DNA from: Bryopsis sp. KO-2023 | Taxonomy: Eukaryota > Chlorophyta > Ulvophyceae > Bryopsidales > Bryopsidaceae | Assembly (NCBI GenBank): GCA_030272585.1 | Contig: BSYQ01000011.1 | Location: forward strand, 1,612,001 to 1,676,000 | DNA: 64,000 bases | Direction: 5' to 3' | Part shown: positions 1-13,509 of the stretch, one piece after another | How the letters are laid out: the number at the start of each line of letters is the position of its first letter | Numbering within the stretch: the first letter of the stretch is position 1 | Notes under the pieces: model-generated | What the model saw: only the letters and a program-made list of their open reading frames with translations | Told to the model about the DNA's origin: nothing | Databases searched by the model: none | Position numbers and translations under genes: made by a program

Positions 1-1594
1 TTCATAGGGAAAAAAAGATATATGATAGTCATTCTTTGGGGGCTAGTTCTACTAAAGGGCGCTTGGTTGTTTTGATTGGGGGAAGTTTTGGGTTCTTTTT
101 TGCTTGTTAGTGGATTTCGGAACGCTCGTAAGGAGTTCGGTGCAGGATTAGTCATCAATGGATGATACGGGGCAGACATTGAACGGACTCAGGGACTGGA
201 TTAGTCATCTATCTCTATATATATATGTGGATATATATATATGATGATGTTCGACATATATTGAACGGATGCAGGGATTTCCCACGCCCCTCTATTTTTC
301 TTTGTCGAGCAAGGTGATTTGCAATCGGCCCTGTTGTTCCGCAGCACTTGAGATTTCGAGTCGATCGAAAATGATGGGGTGGGTTTTGACCTTGGATGAA
401 CAATAGAGGAGGGGGGGGGGGGTTACGATGGCAGATTTCTTTCTTTTGTTTCTCGGATATGGCATTGATTTTTTTCTTTTCTTTTCGACATGGGGGATGT
501 GAATGCAGGAATATGCTTTCATCAACAAAAAAAAAGAGAGAGTGCATAAAAATGTCAAGACAAGATGTGAAAATGTTTAAAGAGAGCATTTCTTCGGTTG
601 GATGGGATGTACGGTCAAACGGCAGACATTCCCCCCCCACCTTCCTTAATTTCTGTGCTTAATTGTTGAACACCGGATTGCAAACATTGCAAGGAAAGGC
701 AACACTTTTTTGTCATGTCAGACTGAAGTAGCCCAGCCAGCAGGATTATATTACTACAATTGTTATCCCAAGTGAATTGAGCCTGATTCCAAGGGTATAA
801 CGAACACCATTAAGTGATTTTTATTCTTTTTTAATTCCAAGACAGCCGAAAGACATCGGCACAGACAAGAAAGGCCAAAGAAACTGAGCAGACTGGTTAG
901 TTATATCCTTGAGGTGCATTTTTGATTTATGATGTTTTTGGGGGATCAGAAAAGGGTGGCGGGGAGAGGGAGGGGAATCTTTTCCAGTTTGGGTCAGCTT
1001 TTCTTGTCAGCACTTTTTGGGGGAATCTTCTGCGTCATAACTTACTTTAAGGGCATTTTATTGCCAGAATGGCCTTTTTCATTGCCGAAAGCGAAGGCAA
1101 GTTCAAGGTGCATGAAAAGGGAAGTTGAACAAAGTTTCTTAAAATCTAGCGATCGCACTCCATACATTGGAGCGCCCAAGAACACAGCCTTGGCCATGAT
1201 GTGTGAAAAAAGAAGAAATCATAACTAAACCAAATTGAATTTGAAACAAGTGCTGCGGAGAGGCGAGAGCTAATGCCATTACAATAACAATAACACACTT
1301 AAATACATACATTCCGCAAAAAAGAAAAGAAATAAAAAACACTCGACCCCCACGTTAATGAAATCCCCACACACTCCATCCCTCAACAGATCTTCCAAAA
1401 CCAAAACCATGCCAAGATACACCCAAACGGCTCAACAAAACTATCTTTCTCAACCTTTCTTTTTGGGGGCTGCCATTCATTATGCAAGTATCAACAACAA
1501 ATTCCCCAAAGGCTTATTCCTTTTGCTCGTGTCTTTTTTTTTTTCCTTATTTTCAAGTTTTGGAAGCATTCGACACATTGGTTGCGTTTTCCTG
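1..1594. other. Intergenic/3' flank, no gene seen
   Basis: No supportable coding exon in either strand. The stretch is AT-rich with TA dinucleotide tracts near 215-245, a G run near 410-422 and many short homopolymers. It lies downstream of the ABC transporter stop codon and probably contains that gene's 3' UTR and polyadenylation region. Confidence 0.5.
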
Positions 1595-4500
1595 CTAGGC
1601 ACGAGCAAATTTCAACACGAACATCGCCAATATCTGAGAAAAAAGAACAAAGCCGAAGGCAATCGACAGACATGGCCACTTCAATCGATGATCATACCCG
1701 AACTCTCTGTTCAGGTATTCTTCGACGGTCATTTCTGTCCCCAAAACTTTGAGCATCGATTGGTTCTTCCCCAGTTCACTCGTTGCGATACCGTAGAGCA
1801 TCCAAGCGATCGGGTTGATTTTTTGGAGCCACCTCCATGCCCGAGGGAGTTTGCTGATGGGGTTGATGAATCCATTAAACACCACCCACAAAAACGCAAT
1901 ACCTATGCAATTTGCATGGAAACCACAATTGAAAAGATACAAAAAAAACAAACAGGAAAACAAACAAGGTGGAATGATTTCCTGGTTTACAGGATATGTA
2001 CTCAACTCACTCTTGGAGCAGCAAGGGGGTGGGATGACTAATCAATAAGATGATCTATAATTAATTAGATATTCAATTAATTGATTGATTAACAAGGTGA
2101 TGACTAATTTGGAATGACCAGTGGATTGGAAACTCACATTCCCTGAGCGCATGCGCTCGATCGGGCATCAGGAATACGGCAGCGATTCCGACGAAAGTGA
2201 AAATCATCAAATTGAAGTGAACCATGGCAAAAAAGTAAAAGAACTGGATCGTGTTTTCCTCGAGCCGTGCCGAGAAATAGACGACAGGGACAAAAAATAA
2301 TGTCTGCAGAGGAAAACAGCACACACACTCGGTTTTCAGTATTATTCCGGCAGTGCTTTATGGCAACAAGTGGAGATTTTCCTCTCTCTTTCACATTCAG
2401 CAATGTTTTTTTCTTTTGATCTGGGGGGAGGGGTGTGTGTGTGAACATGATGTCCCTCTTTTCAAATATCACTGGAGGGGTTAACCCCGGCAGGAGGGGT
2501 TCAAAGGCGGCTGGTCAAGAAAAACAAGCTTGAGAAGAGTCAATACTGTGGAAATGGCACTCCCGACTTACCTGCAAAAAAGTGTACACCGCCTCCACCA
2601 CGCCAAACGCTATCACATACGCGATCGCGGAGAAAAGTTTTCTGCTCCGTCCCTTGAAAAACACAGGCCTCTCGGCGATCACGACGGGTATCACAGCGGT
2701 TGCGTTCGTCACGCCCAAAAACGTCAAGACACCTGTCAAGAAACCCAACAAGTTGTGCAACGCGGCGATGGTGGTCTGATCTTCGAAGTCCGAGATCCTT
2801 ATGTTTCCCTTGCCCCAGTACAGCGTCCCAAACACGATCGAGGCGATCGCCGTCGCCCAGAAACGACTCGCGAAGTATCTGGGTCCCCTCCAGTACGCTT
2901 TGAAAAACCTGTTGCTGAGTAAAAAAACCTGGACTGCGGCTGTAGTCGATCTGCCAGAGATGCCCGCAACATTGGATCTGGTCGCGTTCTCCCTTCCCAG
3001 ACGTTCCGCTTCCATATTATTCGCTTCGAACAGCGCACTACCCTGCAAAAACCAAACGAAGAAAGTTTTCGTAAACACATATCCTGCCGCCTTTTCAGAC
3101 CGCCGCCATCCCTTAAGGGGTAAGCTTACCTCGTGCCAGAAACATGATATCACCCCAGTTTCTGTCATTGCTTGGTGAAAACGCGTCGCGCCGTCAGAAC
3201 AAAAAACTCTGGAGTTTTCAGGCGTACCTTGTATGTATCCGCCATGGTGCTATCGTATTCGTTAGCTACTTTCAGCATCCACGCCGCAGGATTGTCACCT
3301 GGACGAAAGGTGCACTTGGGCGCGAAATCCTGGACGTACTCAACCAAGCACTTGCTCCCCACGCCAACACGTCCAAAATAGACAGCCTGCAAAACAGAGC
3401 AACACGAATCATCGGGAGCCCACCCTGAGAAAGTTTCGCGCCAATTCAACACAGCCGAACAGAATCTGTAGCAGCAAGCCGATCACATAAGCTCTGCGCT
3501 TCTTCTGGTCAATTTGTGCCAATTCTCAAAGAAACACATACCCGTCCGAATTTTATGAGAAGGGCCCTGTCAAAGGATTCAAAAATTTCGCTAGATGGCT
3601 GCTGGATCGTCGCCAACACTGTCCGTCCATTCCTCGAGATATTGGATATGGATTGCATCACCAATGCTGCCCCGCCAGAATCCAATCCCGCGGTGGGCTC
3701 CTCCAGAAGCAAGACGCTAAAAAACCCCACAACACTAACTCAAGCCAAAAGATAGCATTCAGAAATTGAACAGAGAAGAATACAATAAAACACAACAGAT
3801 ATCTTTTGAGGAACATCCGTGGGATTGACAACATTACATGGATTGTGTGCATCCCCCAACAGAGGTCACATAGACAAGCAAATGCTTAAAAAGAAACCAT
3901 GGCTTGAGTGAAACTGGAGCTCAACCTTGGGTTTGCAAGGAGTTCCTCAGCGATGCTCAGACGCTTTCTTTGTTGTGCCGACAAGCTCGGTCCGATAAAT
4001 GAGGTTTGCATGTCTGACATGCCGACGAGATCCAGCACCATCCTTATCATAGCTTTCACTCTCGACTTAGGAATGGATGTGTCCAGTCTGAGCCTCCCCG
4101 TGAAAGCGAGGGTTTCTCCAATGGTGGCCGTTTCGCAAAACACGTCGGTTTTGTCGACGTATCCAGCACTTCTCGCCCAAGAACTGGAACTGAGGTTCAC
4201 TTCCTTGCCTTATGAAAGCCAATATCAAAGAAAAAGTCAAGTTGGAATTTGTGGGCTGGACCATACAAGCACATGCACTGAAGAACAACACCACAAAACC
4301 AAGAAACCTCCAGCGGAGATGTTGGATCGGCAGCCTACCATTTGCCAGAATTTGGCCTGAAGCGATGCTGTTGGGTTTTCGACCGGCCAAAACCTTTAGG
4401 AGTGTTCTTCTCACATCCGTTGGTTCGCTTAATATGGCTGTTACAGTGCCAGGAGCAGCAAACCCGCTCACATCGTACACACATCGATTTTCGGCACAGA

Positions 4501-7079
4501 GTCTGCGAAACCCAGTTGCCGTAATGCTTTTCTCCGCAAAACTGTAAAAAAAACAACCCCAAAAAACATCAAAAATATTAGAAACAGCCCCCTCCCCCCG
4601 TTCAACACCCCCCAACGAGGCAAAATCAGCTCAATTCTTTCCACTCAAGTTTTCGACCTTTGCACTTCTGCACCTTATGTTTTTTATCGCCAGCAAAATT
4701 GGTGGGAATGGCAAGCCTTCACTCTCGGCCGATTTATGATGTGAAGTCATGATCTTAGTCCCATTTCCTCGAAGGACCAGTGCGTTCATTTGTTGCAGCG
4801 TTTTTCCGACCATAACGGCGGCTGAATCTCTGGCCAGGGCCCTCCTGTTTCTGTTTCTTCTGTGTGAGTATGTCAATATGAATGCGGTGAGTGTGGTGAA
4901 TGAAACAAAAACAAAAACGAGATAGGCCGCTGCCCTCCATATCCAGTGCGTTTGAGCCGGGATGCCATATGTTCGAAGGAAGGCATCACCTGTTGTGGGG
5001 AAATGGCCGTACTCAAAATTTGAGTGTGAGGAATTTTCACTCCCAAGCCGGGGGGTGTCATGAGAACAGAAACAAAAAATGAAAAAAAAGGATTGAAATT
5101 CATGTAGACTAAAATAAAGGAGCATTACTCAAGTTGAATTTTCCTCAACAAAATGAAAACACAGTTTATTTTTTTTGAGAGAAATTCCAAAATTCCAGAA
5201 ATATGCAAATGAGGGTAAAATGAAGCAAAAAACTGCATTCTTTTTAAGTTTTTCTTTTTCTTTTTTTGTGAATGGAAAAATACCCTGTCTGCACCCTTCC
5301 ATATCGGTTTCATCCCAAGTTGACGATTTCCATTCATTGATCAAAATGGCCCTTTCTGCCCATGCAAAAGGCATCAACCAATAAACCCAAATCCATGCCC
5401 TGTCGCATAACCCAAAAAAAAACAAGCAAGAGTGAAAGAAAAAATACAAAAAAAACAGAAAGCGTAATTTTTCTATTCATGAACTAGCCTTCCAGAGTGT
5501 GTTTACAAACTGTGACATTTTAAAAAAACTGCCCAGGCCTGTCATTTAAAAAAAAAAATTGACCAACTGGTAATGTACCACTTAAATATCTAAATTGACT
5601 TTTACGAATCGCATTTTTTTCCAGAAGAGAAAAAAAAACCTGTTTGTTCTTATTTTATTTACTGAATAATAACTATGATTATCTCAACCTGTTAAGAGTT
5701 TTTTTTTCCACTGTTCTTCAGCAAAAAAAAAATCAAAAATTAAACGAAAATTCTCTCAACTGAATGGGTTTGTGTTTTGTGCGATGACTAATTCCCGTAC
5801 GATCATTCCAGCACAAAATCAAACTTTCAGATATTTAAATTTTCATCCACACACACACACACACACACACATCGATTGTTTTTCTGACCTTGGAATTGCC
5901 GTTCTGGTGAGCGAAAACCCGCTGAGGTGAAGGCTGACTAACATGAACAAATTTATACATGAATATGACCTGGTCCCCGCTGCCCACAATGCCGTAATAA
6001 AAATTGAAACCGCCATCGTTGAGAGGTAGACCAGAAGCAATGTCACAAAGTAAATGAAAAACTGCTTCGCTGAATCTGCCATCGACGACCAGAACCAAGA
6101 AAAAGTGAAAAAAAAAAACAAAAAACAAAAAACCATCAGTGTCACAGTTACCACTTTGAATTTTTTATTCGTCTTGTTACTAATTTTGCATCTAAATCGA
6201 AACATCAACTCCTCTTCATAAAGTGTTCCAAAAAAAGAGAATCGTTTTTTTTTTCCATTATTTTTAATCTGTGGCAAACGTACAATACCACATGTTAATT
6301 TCCTCCCAATTATTTCCTTTTTCTTTTTCTTTTTTCGAGGAAGGAGGGGCGAGAAAGAGGGGAAATGTATCTATGTATTTTTCACCTGTTGATAAGCCCA
6401 TGAGCAGGTATGTGGGGGTGGCAAAGAGGCCAACCTTGGCAATCGCCAGAGGAATTTGTCCCAGAGCCATGGACCACGAGAAAACCAACGCTGGAAAATA
6501 TCCATCCCCAAACTGCTTGTGAAAAACTTTCGTCTGTCTATGAAAACTGGAAACCTGGAAAAAACGCTCACATTTCTGAGAAGCAAGCAAGTTTTGGAAT
6601 CGATAAGGAAATAAATTGCCACAGTGAAAGAAGCAAAAATTTGCACTGTTGAGAAGGGCTCCTCTGCCCTGTTTTGGTGGCAGAAAAGATTTCTGTGAAG
6701 TGACTTTTCTGGACTAACACAATAAAACAACGTTTTATAACAAGGTAAAAGTACCTGGGCAAAAGGAGCTATAGATATGGAGTATAACAGAGCAAAAGAT
6801 CCCCCCAAAAAGTTGGAGCCCTTTTCCATTGGATTTGACTGGAGTCCCCAAAATGCCGTTCCAACCGCCAAGCCCAAAACAAGGAAAGCGAAAAGGCTGG
6901 AGATTGCGGAGTAACCCCTGATGCTGAGCACCAATTGTCGCCGGAAAAGAGTGAGAAAGCCTTCAAAGTGTGAGAATGCATACTGATCGTGAGGTAATGC
7001 CAGGTGGTGACCGTGCATCCTGGAGCGAGAAGGCAAAAAAAAAAAGATAAGATTTCAAAAAACGCAACGGAAACATTAT

Positions 7080-7142
<63 letters not shown>

Positions 7143-10100
7143 TATTTTTTATTTTTTATGTTCCTTTTTAACACACATTTGGTTTCGAGTGTTGAGTTTC
7201 TACACCACCGACAAAACGAGGGAAGCGGAAAACAGAAATCCTGGAGCATGTTTCGCTGCTTTGCCCCCTCTTTCCAATTCTATTGAATTTGACACCTTCT
7301 GAATGGCGACCCTAACAAGGCAGCTTCTTGCAGCCCAGCTTCGCATTGGTTTTGAAAAGCCTCCACCATGTCTGTCAGTGGGATCGGCATCGGCGAGATG
7401 TCCCCCTCCAGTTCCCTTTTAGCTATTCTTTCCCTCAACTCGTCCGTGGCAAACTCTGCCTGCCCTTCCAAACGCAAAATCGAAATGATGAAAGCTAGGA
7501 GCATTTACAAGCATGTTTTTCAAAACAGAAAGTGAATTCATATGTTTTACCTTGAAGGGAAAAAAAAAAAGGGAAAGAAAAAAAAATGCGAAAAAATAAC
7601 AGAACATGTGCATATGAGTGAAAGCAAAAACAAAATATGTATGTAGAATCATTCGATTGTCATTTTTTGGGCTTTTTTTGGGCGACTTTTACGGTCCACA
7701 GAAAGAAAAGAAAAAAGAAATCAAGAGTGAGCTGGCACTGGAGGTGGGAAAATAACAAAACGAGAAATGACCCCCCCCCCAAAAAAAACAAAAAACGAAA
7801 AAAAACTATTCATGTGTGTTACCTTGTGGTGTTGTGATCTGCATCATGAAAGAGGCTGGCTCCCTTCCGATCGGATGCGAAAATCCCAGGGATTCAAAAA
7901 ATGAAATGGCCTCTTGCACGGGCCCATGGTAAACGATGTTTCCATCCGTCAAAAGTAAGACATCGTCAAACAGAAACAGGGTTTCTGGATCAGGATCTTT
8001 CAATACGACGGTGGTGGTCAACCTAACACGGAACAAAGAAAAAACAACAACACAGGCATCTCTTAGAGAGAAAACTCACTTCACTAAACAAGGGGCAGAA
8101 ATTTCATCTCCTCTTTGACTGCTTTTCGGTTGGGGGTTGGGTGGAAGCTCAGCGAGGGATCGCCAATATTTCTTTCAACAAAAAGTCCGAAAATCGCGGG
8201 AGAAATTATCAGGGTGGGTGGGTGGGTTCACCTCAGAGCATGGGTTGCATTTGCCAGGATCTTGAGCTCCGAACGGAGGATATCCCCATTCATGTCGGTC
8301 GAAAAATTATCTAAAAATAGAACAGTCCTCGGTCCCATCAACGCTTCGGCTATCGATACTCGTTTGAACTCCCCTGGGCTGATTCCATCCACAGTGCCTT
8401 TTTTCATGTAACAATCCAGGCAGTGCGAAAGACCCAATTGCTTTATCACGAGCTCCATTTTCACCTGAAATTGTTTTTTTGGAAGTACAGGAATAAAACA
8501 CACACGGGGTTCTGTCGGTGGCGGAAATTTTTTTTTTGAAAAAACTAAATGAATGAAAATAAAAATAGTTAAAAAAAGAATTTCGACACAATATGAGGAT
8601 CTTTTCCAGAGTTAGCTGGTACCATTTCACTCTTTTCATTTTTTTTTACCGCCTTTTTTTATCAGGAATGAAATCGTGTAAAGTTTTTTTTTTGTTCCAA
8701 ACATTTTATGTTATGGAGGGGACCTCAAAAGAACAAGAACAGGGCGCAACCTGATTTTTGTTTTTCCCCGGTGGATTTCTTTTTTTTAAGTTTTTTAAGT
8801 TTTTTTTTGGGGGGGGCACAGGATCAGAGGGGTGGGGTCGCCTATTAGTCCCTGTACCTGAGTGTTCCATATTTCTTCAAGAAATTGGCTGAATTCGTAA
8901 TCATTCAAGCTATCGATATCCACAAGACCACCCAAGATAGCTTTACAATTACTTAATCCCCCTCGCATCGAACTTTCCCCTGGAAAAAAAAAAAGAAAAT
9001 GAAAAGAAAAAGAAAAGAAAATAACAGAATTGGATTTAAAAAAAATCCTGCAACACTTTCATTTTTTTTTTCAGCTTTGTTGAAAAAGGTGGTCAGAATG
9101 TTAATTTAAAACGGAGGATTAAAAAACAAAAATGAAAATAAACTCATTCCATGCCGAAAATAAAACCGTCGGAAAAAACCATTCTCGTGGCTTGGAATTT
9201 TTAAAAAAACGTTATGTAGATTTTTTTTTATTTTTTTTTTTCACAGCTCAACAGTGTTTGGTATCAGTCCTCCTACCTTCATATATATATATATGGTTGC
9301 CAGCTTTATTATTTTTTCAACCGAGTGTTTTTCAGCATTTTCTCACTCACCCTGTTCTTCGATGCTAGCTAATGCAGAGGGCGTACTTGCGGTGGGATGA
9401 TCAATTTCTTCATTTTCTCGATCCTCTTGATCATGGGGCATCCGTTTGAACGAAGACATTCGTTTGAAAATTTGAGACAGGTCCCTCATTTTCGATGCGA
9501 AAAACTTGCTCGCCCATGGACTCCGATCGCCATTTTGACATCTGCAGAAAACGAAGCAAAAAGGAAAAAAAAAAAAAAAAAAAAACGGTTTTGGATGGAA
9601 ACACAAAAAATTGATTTAAGAAATTTTGGGTTGGAATCTTAATCTGATGTAGGATCTTGATCTGATATCTTGCTTGCCTGTGAGAAAATTGCAACGTTTC
9701 GCGGACTGTCAGGTTTGCGAGGTGCTGATCATAATCGCTCATGTGGCTGGTTGTCCTTTGTGGGATGCACCCGCTCAAAGGAACTCCATTGTATGTTATT
9801 TCACCGCTGACCTTCGAAAACACAGGCAAAAAAATATATATTAAAAAAAAAGATATATATATATATATAATTAACAAAATACTTTTTGCTTAAAAACATG
9901 TTTTAACTCTTTCTTTTTGTTTCGCACTCTGATTTTTCTGTGGCAATAATTCTTTATTGCATGGTTGACTTCAGTAGACAACCTCACACACCGATTTTCA
10001 GGTGGTGTTATAAGCGTCATTTAAACGAAAAAGAAAAAAAAGACAAGGAAGAAAAAGGATGCCGACCTGTAATGAGTCAGACTCTCGGCCCGCAAGAGTT

Positions 10101-11065
10101 TCCATCAAAACTGATTTCCCTGATCCCGGTGGCCCAAGAAGAAGCGTCATTCGGCCCTTAAAAAAAAAAAAAGCAAAAAAAGTGTGACCAGAAAATAGAG
10201 TGAGAATCATGTTTTCAAACCTGCAGCAAATACCTAATCGCTGACCTGCCCTTCGATAGCAACATTTAGCTCAAATTTTAGTCCAATCCTATTCACCAAT
10301 CCTGCCTGTCAGATTTCACTTACGGGTTGCATCACCCCTGACACTTCTTTGAGCACAGTTTGTTTCCTTGTGGGGTGCTTTTCCATTCCAGCCATGCCCT
10401 GCATCGAGCCAAAGCTGTGTCATTTGGATGCATGATCGATTTGATTCCTCATCAATTCAAAATGTGACGGCAACACGCGACTTTCGTTTCTTTGGATGTA
10501 ACGGAAATCCAGACGTCCGCTTTTCCTGTTCATGGAAATCGGGGGGTTGATTGTTTCGACATGTGTGCTGCGCTTCGGTCGTCAGCTGCTCGTTCCGCAG
10601 CATCTCATATTTCGGATGCACGGAAACTCGAAGAATGAACTTTCCGTCAGAACCAGCCACCCACGACGATGCCAACGACGACCAAGACGGGACGAGAACA
10701 GATCTCGAGAAGGCAGACAAGCGCGCGCCGACTTTCGGCGACGCCCAACTCAAAAAGGAACTTTTTTTCCTGACTGATACCGTGTTACTCACTCTCAAAA
10801 AAGACCGCGTCGCCTGTGGTATTGCTGGTGACACCTGGCTGCGCACACGGGCTTCCACTTCCACCCGCAGCCCTCGAAATTCGACGGCCACCGAAGGAAA
10901 GTTCACCACGTTGCCCTGCATACGCCTGCCTATCTTTTCCAGCTCCATCTCTTTGCAGCTCACTGGAAAGGCTGCCGAACCCCTTCCCGCCAGCTGACCG
11001 GCTGCCTGCTCCACAACCTGGCGGCCAAAGATCCGCGTATCGAAGGGGTTTCCTTGTTCCCGCAT
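1595..11065 (-). CDS. Full-size ABCG (PDR-type) ABC transporter, multi-exon, degenerate ATPase motifs
   Basis: A spliced gene of 20 or more exons encoding the reverse-topology order NBD1-TMD1-NBD2-TMD2 of pleiotropic-drug-resistance ABCG transporters, which move hydrophobic compounds across membranes. The start is the first ATG (11065) of the exon carrying the usual PDR N-terminal stretch; its donor is at 10792. NBD1 spans about 10.4-7.8 kb: Walker A GPPGSGKS (exon 10067-10156), FSHRCQN motif, signature GISPGEFKRVSIAEAL and Walker B VLFLDN (exon 8232-8464). TMD1 lies at about 7.0-5.1 kb. NBD2 lies at about 4.6-3.2 kb: SEPTDVRRT replaces Walker A (about 4.41 kb), then signature LSAQQRKRLSIAEEL and Walker B LLLEEPTAGLD. 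TMD2 runs from about 3.0 kb to the stop at 1595 with PINPIAWMLYG-type PDR sequence. One intron (donor 9672-9677) uses GC-AG. The family call is firm; exact exon ends in the TMDs are approximate. Substrate unknown. Confidence 0.88.
5848..5872. repeat. (CA)n microsatellite in an ABC transporter intron
   Basis: Uninterrupted CA dinucleotides, about 11 units, immediately beside the TMD1 exon. Confidence 0.9.
7078..7138. repeat. (TACA)n/(TA)n compound microsatellite in an ABC transporter intron
   Basis: About five CATA/TACA tetranucleotides run straight into a long TA tract. Likely polymorphic in length. Confidence 0.9.
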
Positions 11066-11960
11066 GGCACCTCTCTTCCTCTGTTGGGTGAGGTTGCGTC
11101 ACAGCACCACTTTCCACACCCCGCCCCACGGGGACACTGCATCTGGAGCACCATCAGCGATGACGAGTACTGATCACAGTCTCCTTGCGGGCCTGCTTGT
11201 GGGCGAAATGCGGCGGTACGGTGACTGAAGCGGAAATCAGATGGAAATATCCCACATGCAATGCTACGCCCTTGTTTGGTATCTGTGCTCCATCTCGACA
11301 CACCGAACACCACTGAAAAGAAAGTGGTTGCATGTGCGTACATGATGACCCTTGCGCGCTCGATTTGACCTTCCTCGCAACTGTGGCCCCCTAGCCACAG
11401 CGCTCGGAGCACCGCAGCTTCTGTTGAAGAAACAGCAGTCTTGAGGTGGTGGTGGTTTCCGGATCTTTACAAGCAATTCAAAATCTGATGGAGTTATTTT
11501 TTTCATCCATCCCCCATCTCTCTGGAAGGAAAACAGCGAACCCTTTCTTACTTTCCCCAAATACTCATCAATAGATGACTAGTTTTTGTACCTACAAAAA
11601 AACGACAGACCCCCCCCCCCCCCCCCCCTTACAAACTTCAAAAGCGCAAAAAAAAAGCAACAAACCATCCTGCTGGAATTTGCGCTTAAATTTCAACACA
11701 GATGGAAATTACGGAAAAAGATAGACCCCCAGGCCAAAAACACAAAAGGACAGCAGTCGTGTGTGCATGCGTTTGGAAAATATGGTGAATGGAGTCACAA
11801 CGAGAGCTGGCAAGTCCACGATCGCCAAAGTCTTGGCGGCGATATCAATGTTCGTCGTTGGGGAGTGTGACGGTGTTTTCTGAGAAAAACTTTTCTCCCC
11901 ATGTGCTGCCGCTCGCTGTAGATTCATGTGTTCGCGGAAAGCAAGGAAACTACAGTGGCG

Positions 11961-13154
11961 TTACTGTTTTAAAGAACTGGCGTGGACGCAAAACTCCTTC
12001 GTCTTGCTTCTAGACCAATCCCCCAAGTCTTCGTCAAAACAAAAATATTTGTATTGCGACGTGGAGCCGTCAGTAAATTTGACACGCTGAAGCACGATCG
12101 CATGAGCTCGCAGCGAAAAAAATATGCATGGGTGCAAATCCCCGCTGAAAACGAAGTGTCTGCGACCTTTTTTTGTCAACGAAGAAGCATATTATTTCAC
12201 GGAACAAACGCTCGAGATCAACCGTTGTTATTGCACCATCTGTTCTGGAGTTGCGAAAATGGTCCACTTCAGCCGCAATGTCGATTTTCACGAGTAATGT
12301 CAAAAAATGATTTTTTGTGTGGGGTAGTGGGAGGGGTTTGGAACAAACAGTTTTTTCATGACCACTCCCCCCCCCCCAAAAAAAAAAAAAAAAGAGCAGG
12401 GCTACCTCAGGCCCAGTGTTTAGTGTCAGTGTGAACTGACAACCTGGCAGGGACTGCTGACACACTCACTTCAACATATTGGGTACATCCAATGACATCC
12501 TGTAAAAGACCAGCCACAGCCGTCCGACCTAAGAAGCGACAAGATGTCTATATATATATCGGGTTGGGTACCTCATCATTGTGTTTTGTAGAGTGTTTTT
12601 CGGACATTAAAACGCATGCACGGGGTTTCCCTTTGTTGTGCCAACAAGTACAAGCCATCCAAACAAAATAATCAACCAGTAGGGCAGCTGCTTTGAGAAC
12701 TCGTGTTTTGCCAATGCCCCTGTGGGCATTCACAAGGTAAAAACAAAATCGTCAAATTTGGCAAATCATGAGTAATGATCTGGACAAATGCATGTCAAGA
12801 GGGCGAAACGGATTTACATATGCACAATCCACACTCATTCGATAATCAAACCAGGTTAAGGTTCATTTTTCCATCCTTCCCAATATCAATCCATGTAGAA
12901 CGCCCATCCCATGCCAGCCTGTTGGCATTTTTTTTTCACTGTTTGCTTTCGAACACAATCAAAAGCTTTTCTTTTGAGAAAACCCTCTGTTCACAGTTTT
13001 GGCCGAAAATAACTCTTGAAACGTTTTGATTTTTTTCCTTTTCGGGCCCTGTAGGCTGCACTTCCCCCATCCAAAAGGAACATTTCCAAAACCTGGCTGT
13101 CGCTAGTTTTTCATCCTCGTGTGGTTTTTCCGCACAGCAACAATCCGCGCCCAC
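11961..13154 (-). CDS. Candidate small multi-exon gene, function unknown
   Basis: I do not recognise this. On the minus strand several short open segments are bounded by plausible splice sites. The possible start at 13154 encodes MGADCCCAEKPHEDEK, a Gly-2 plus cysteine cluster typical of myristoylated/palmitoylated proteins. A segment near 12733-12566 begins IGKTRVLKAAALLVDYFVW after a CACAG acceptor and ends at a GAG|GTACCC donor. A segment near 12510-12455 reads VGRLWLVFYRMSLDVPNML. The last segment ends at a stop at 11961 with FDEDLGDWSRSKTKEF. No domain could be assigned and the exon chain is not proven; it may instead be part of a longer transcript. Confidence 0.28.
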
Positions 13155-13159
13155 CTTCT

Positions 13160-13490
13160 TTCTACGACACCCATTTCAGGGTGGTTTCTTTTTCTCTTTT
13201 TTTTTCTCGGCACCCATCAGGTGGTTTCTTTTTTTCTTTTCCTTTTTTCTCGGCACCCATTCGGGGGTGGTTTCTTTTTTTCTTTTTTTTTACGGCACCC
13301 ATTCGGGGGTGGCTTTTTTTTTTCTTTTTTTTTTTTACGGCACCCATTCAGGGGTGGCTTTTTTTTTTTTTTTTTTTTTTTGCGGCACCCATTCAGGGGT
13401 GGCTTTTTTTTTCTCTTTTCCGACACCCGCAAAAGGGGGGATTTTCTTTTTTTGTTTTTTTTTTCCGGCACCCATTGGGGGGGGGGGGGT
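13160..13490. repeat. T-rich minisatellite, about 7 copies of a 40-60 bp unit
   Basis: Tandem copies of a core close to CGGCACCCATTCAGGGGTGG, each followed by a pyrimidine tract of T runs with interspersed C (minus strand: poly-purine). Spacer length varies from copy to copy. The last copies diverge (CCGACACCCGCAAAAGG and a G-run variant). The array is open in several frames on both strands purely because it is repetitive, so no protein is called. Confidence 0.85.
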
Positions 13491-13509
13491 TTCATCCCTT
13501 TTTTTTCTC

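Noticed and set aside
1358-2041. Plus-strand open frame of 227 codons
   Set aside because: It is antisense to the last exon of the ABC transporter, whose minus-strand frame carries clear PDR C-terminal motifs.
1595-11065. Calling the ABC transporter a pseudogene because of its motif losses
   Set aside because: Frames stay open across all recognisable exons with plausible splice sites and strongly conserved framework motifs, which is more consistent with a maintained, altered protein; kept as a finding instead.
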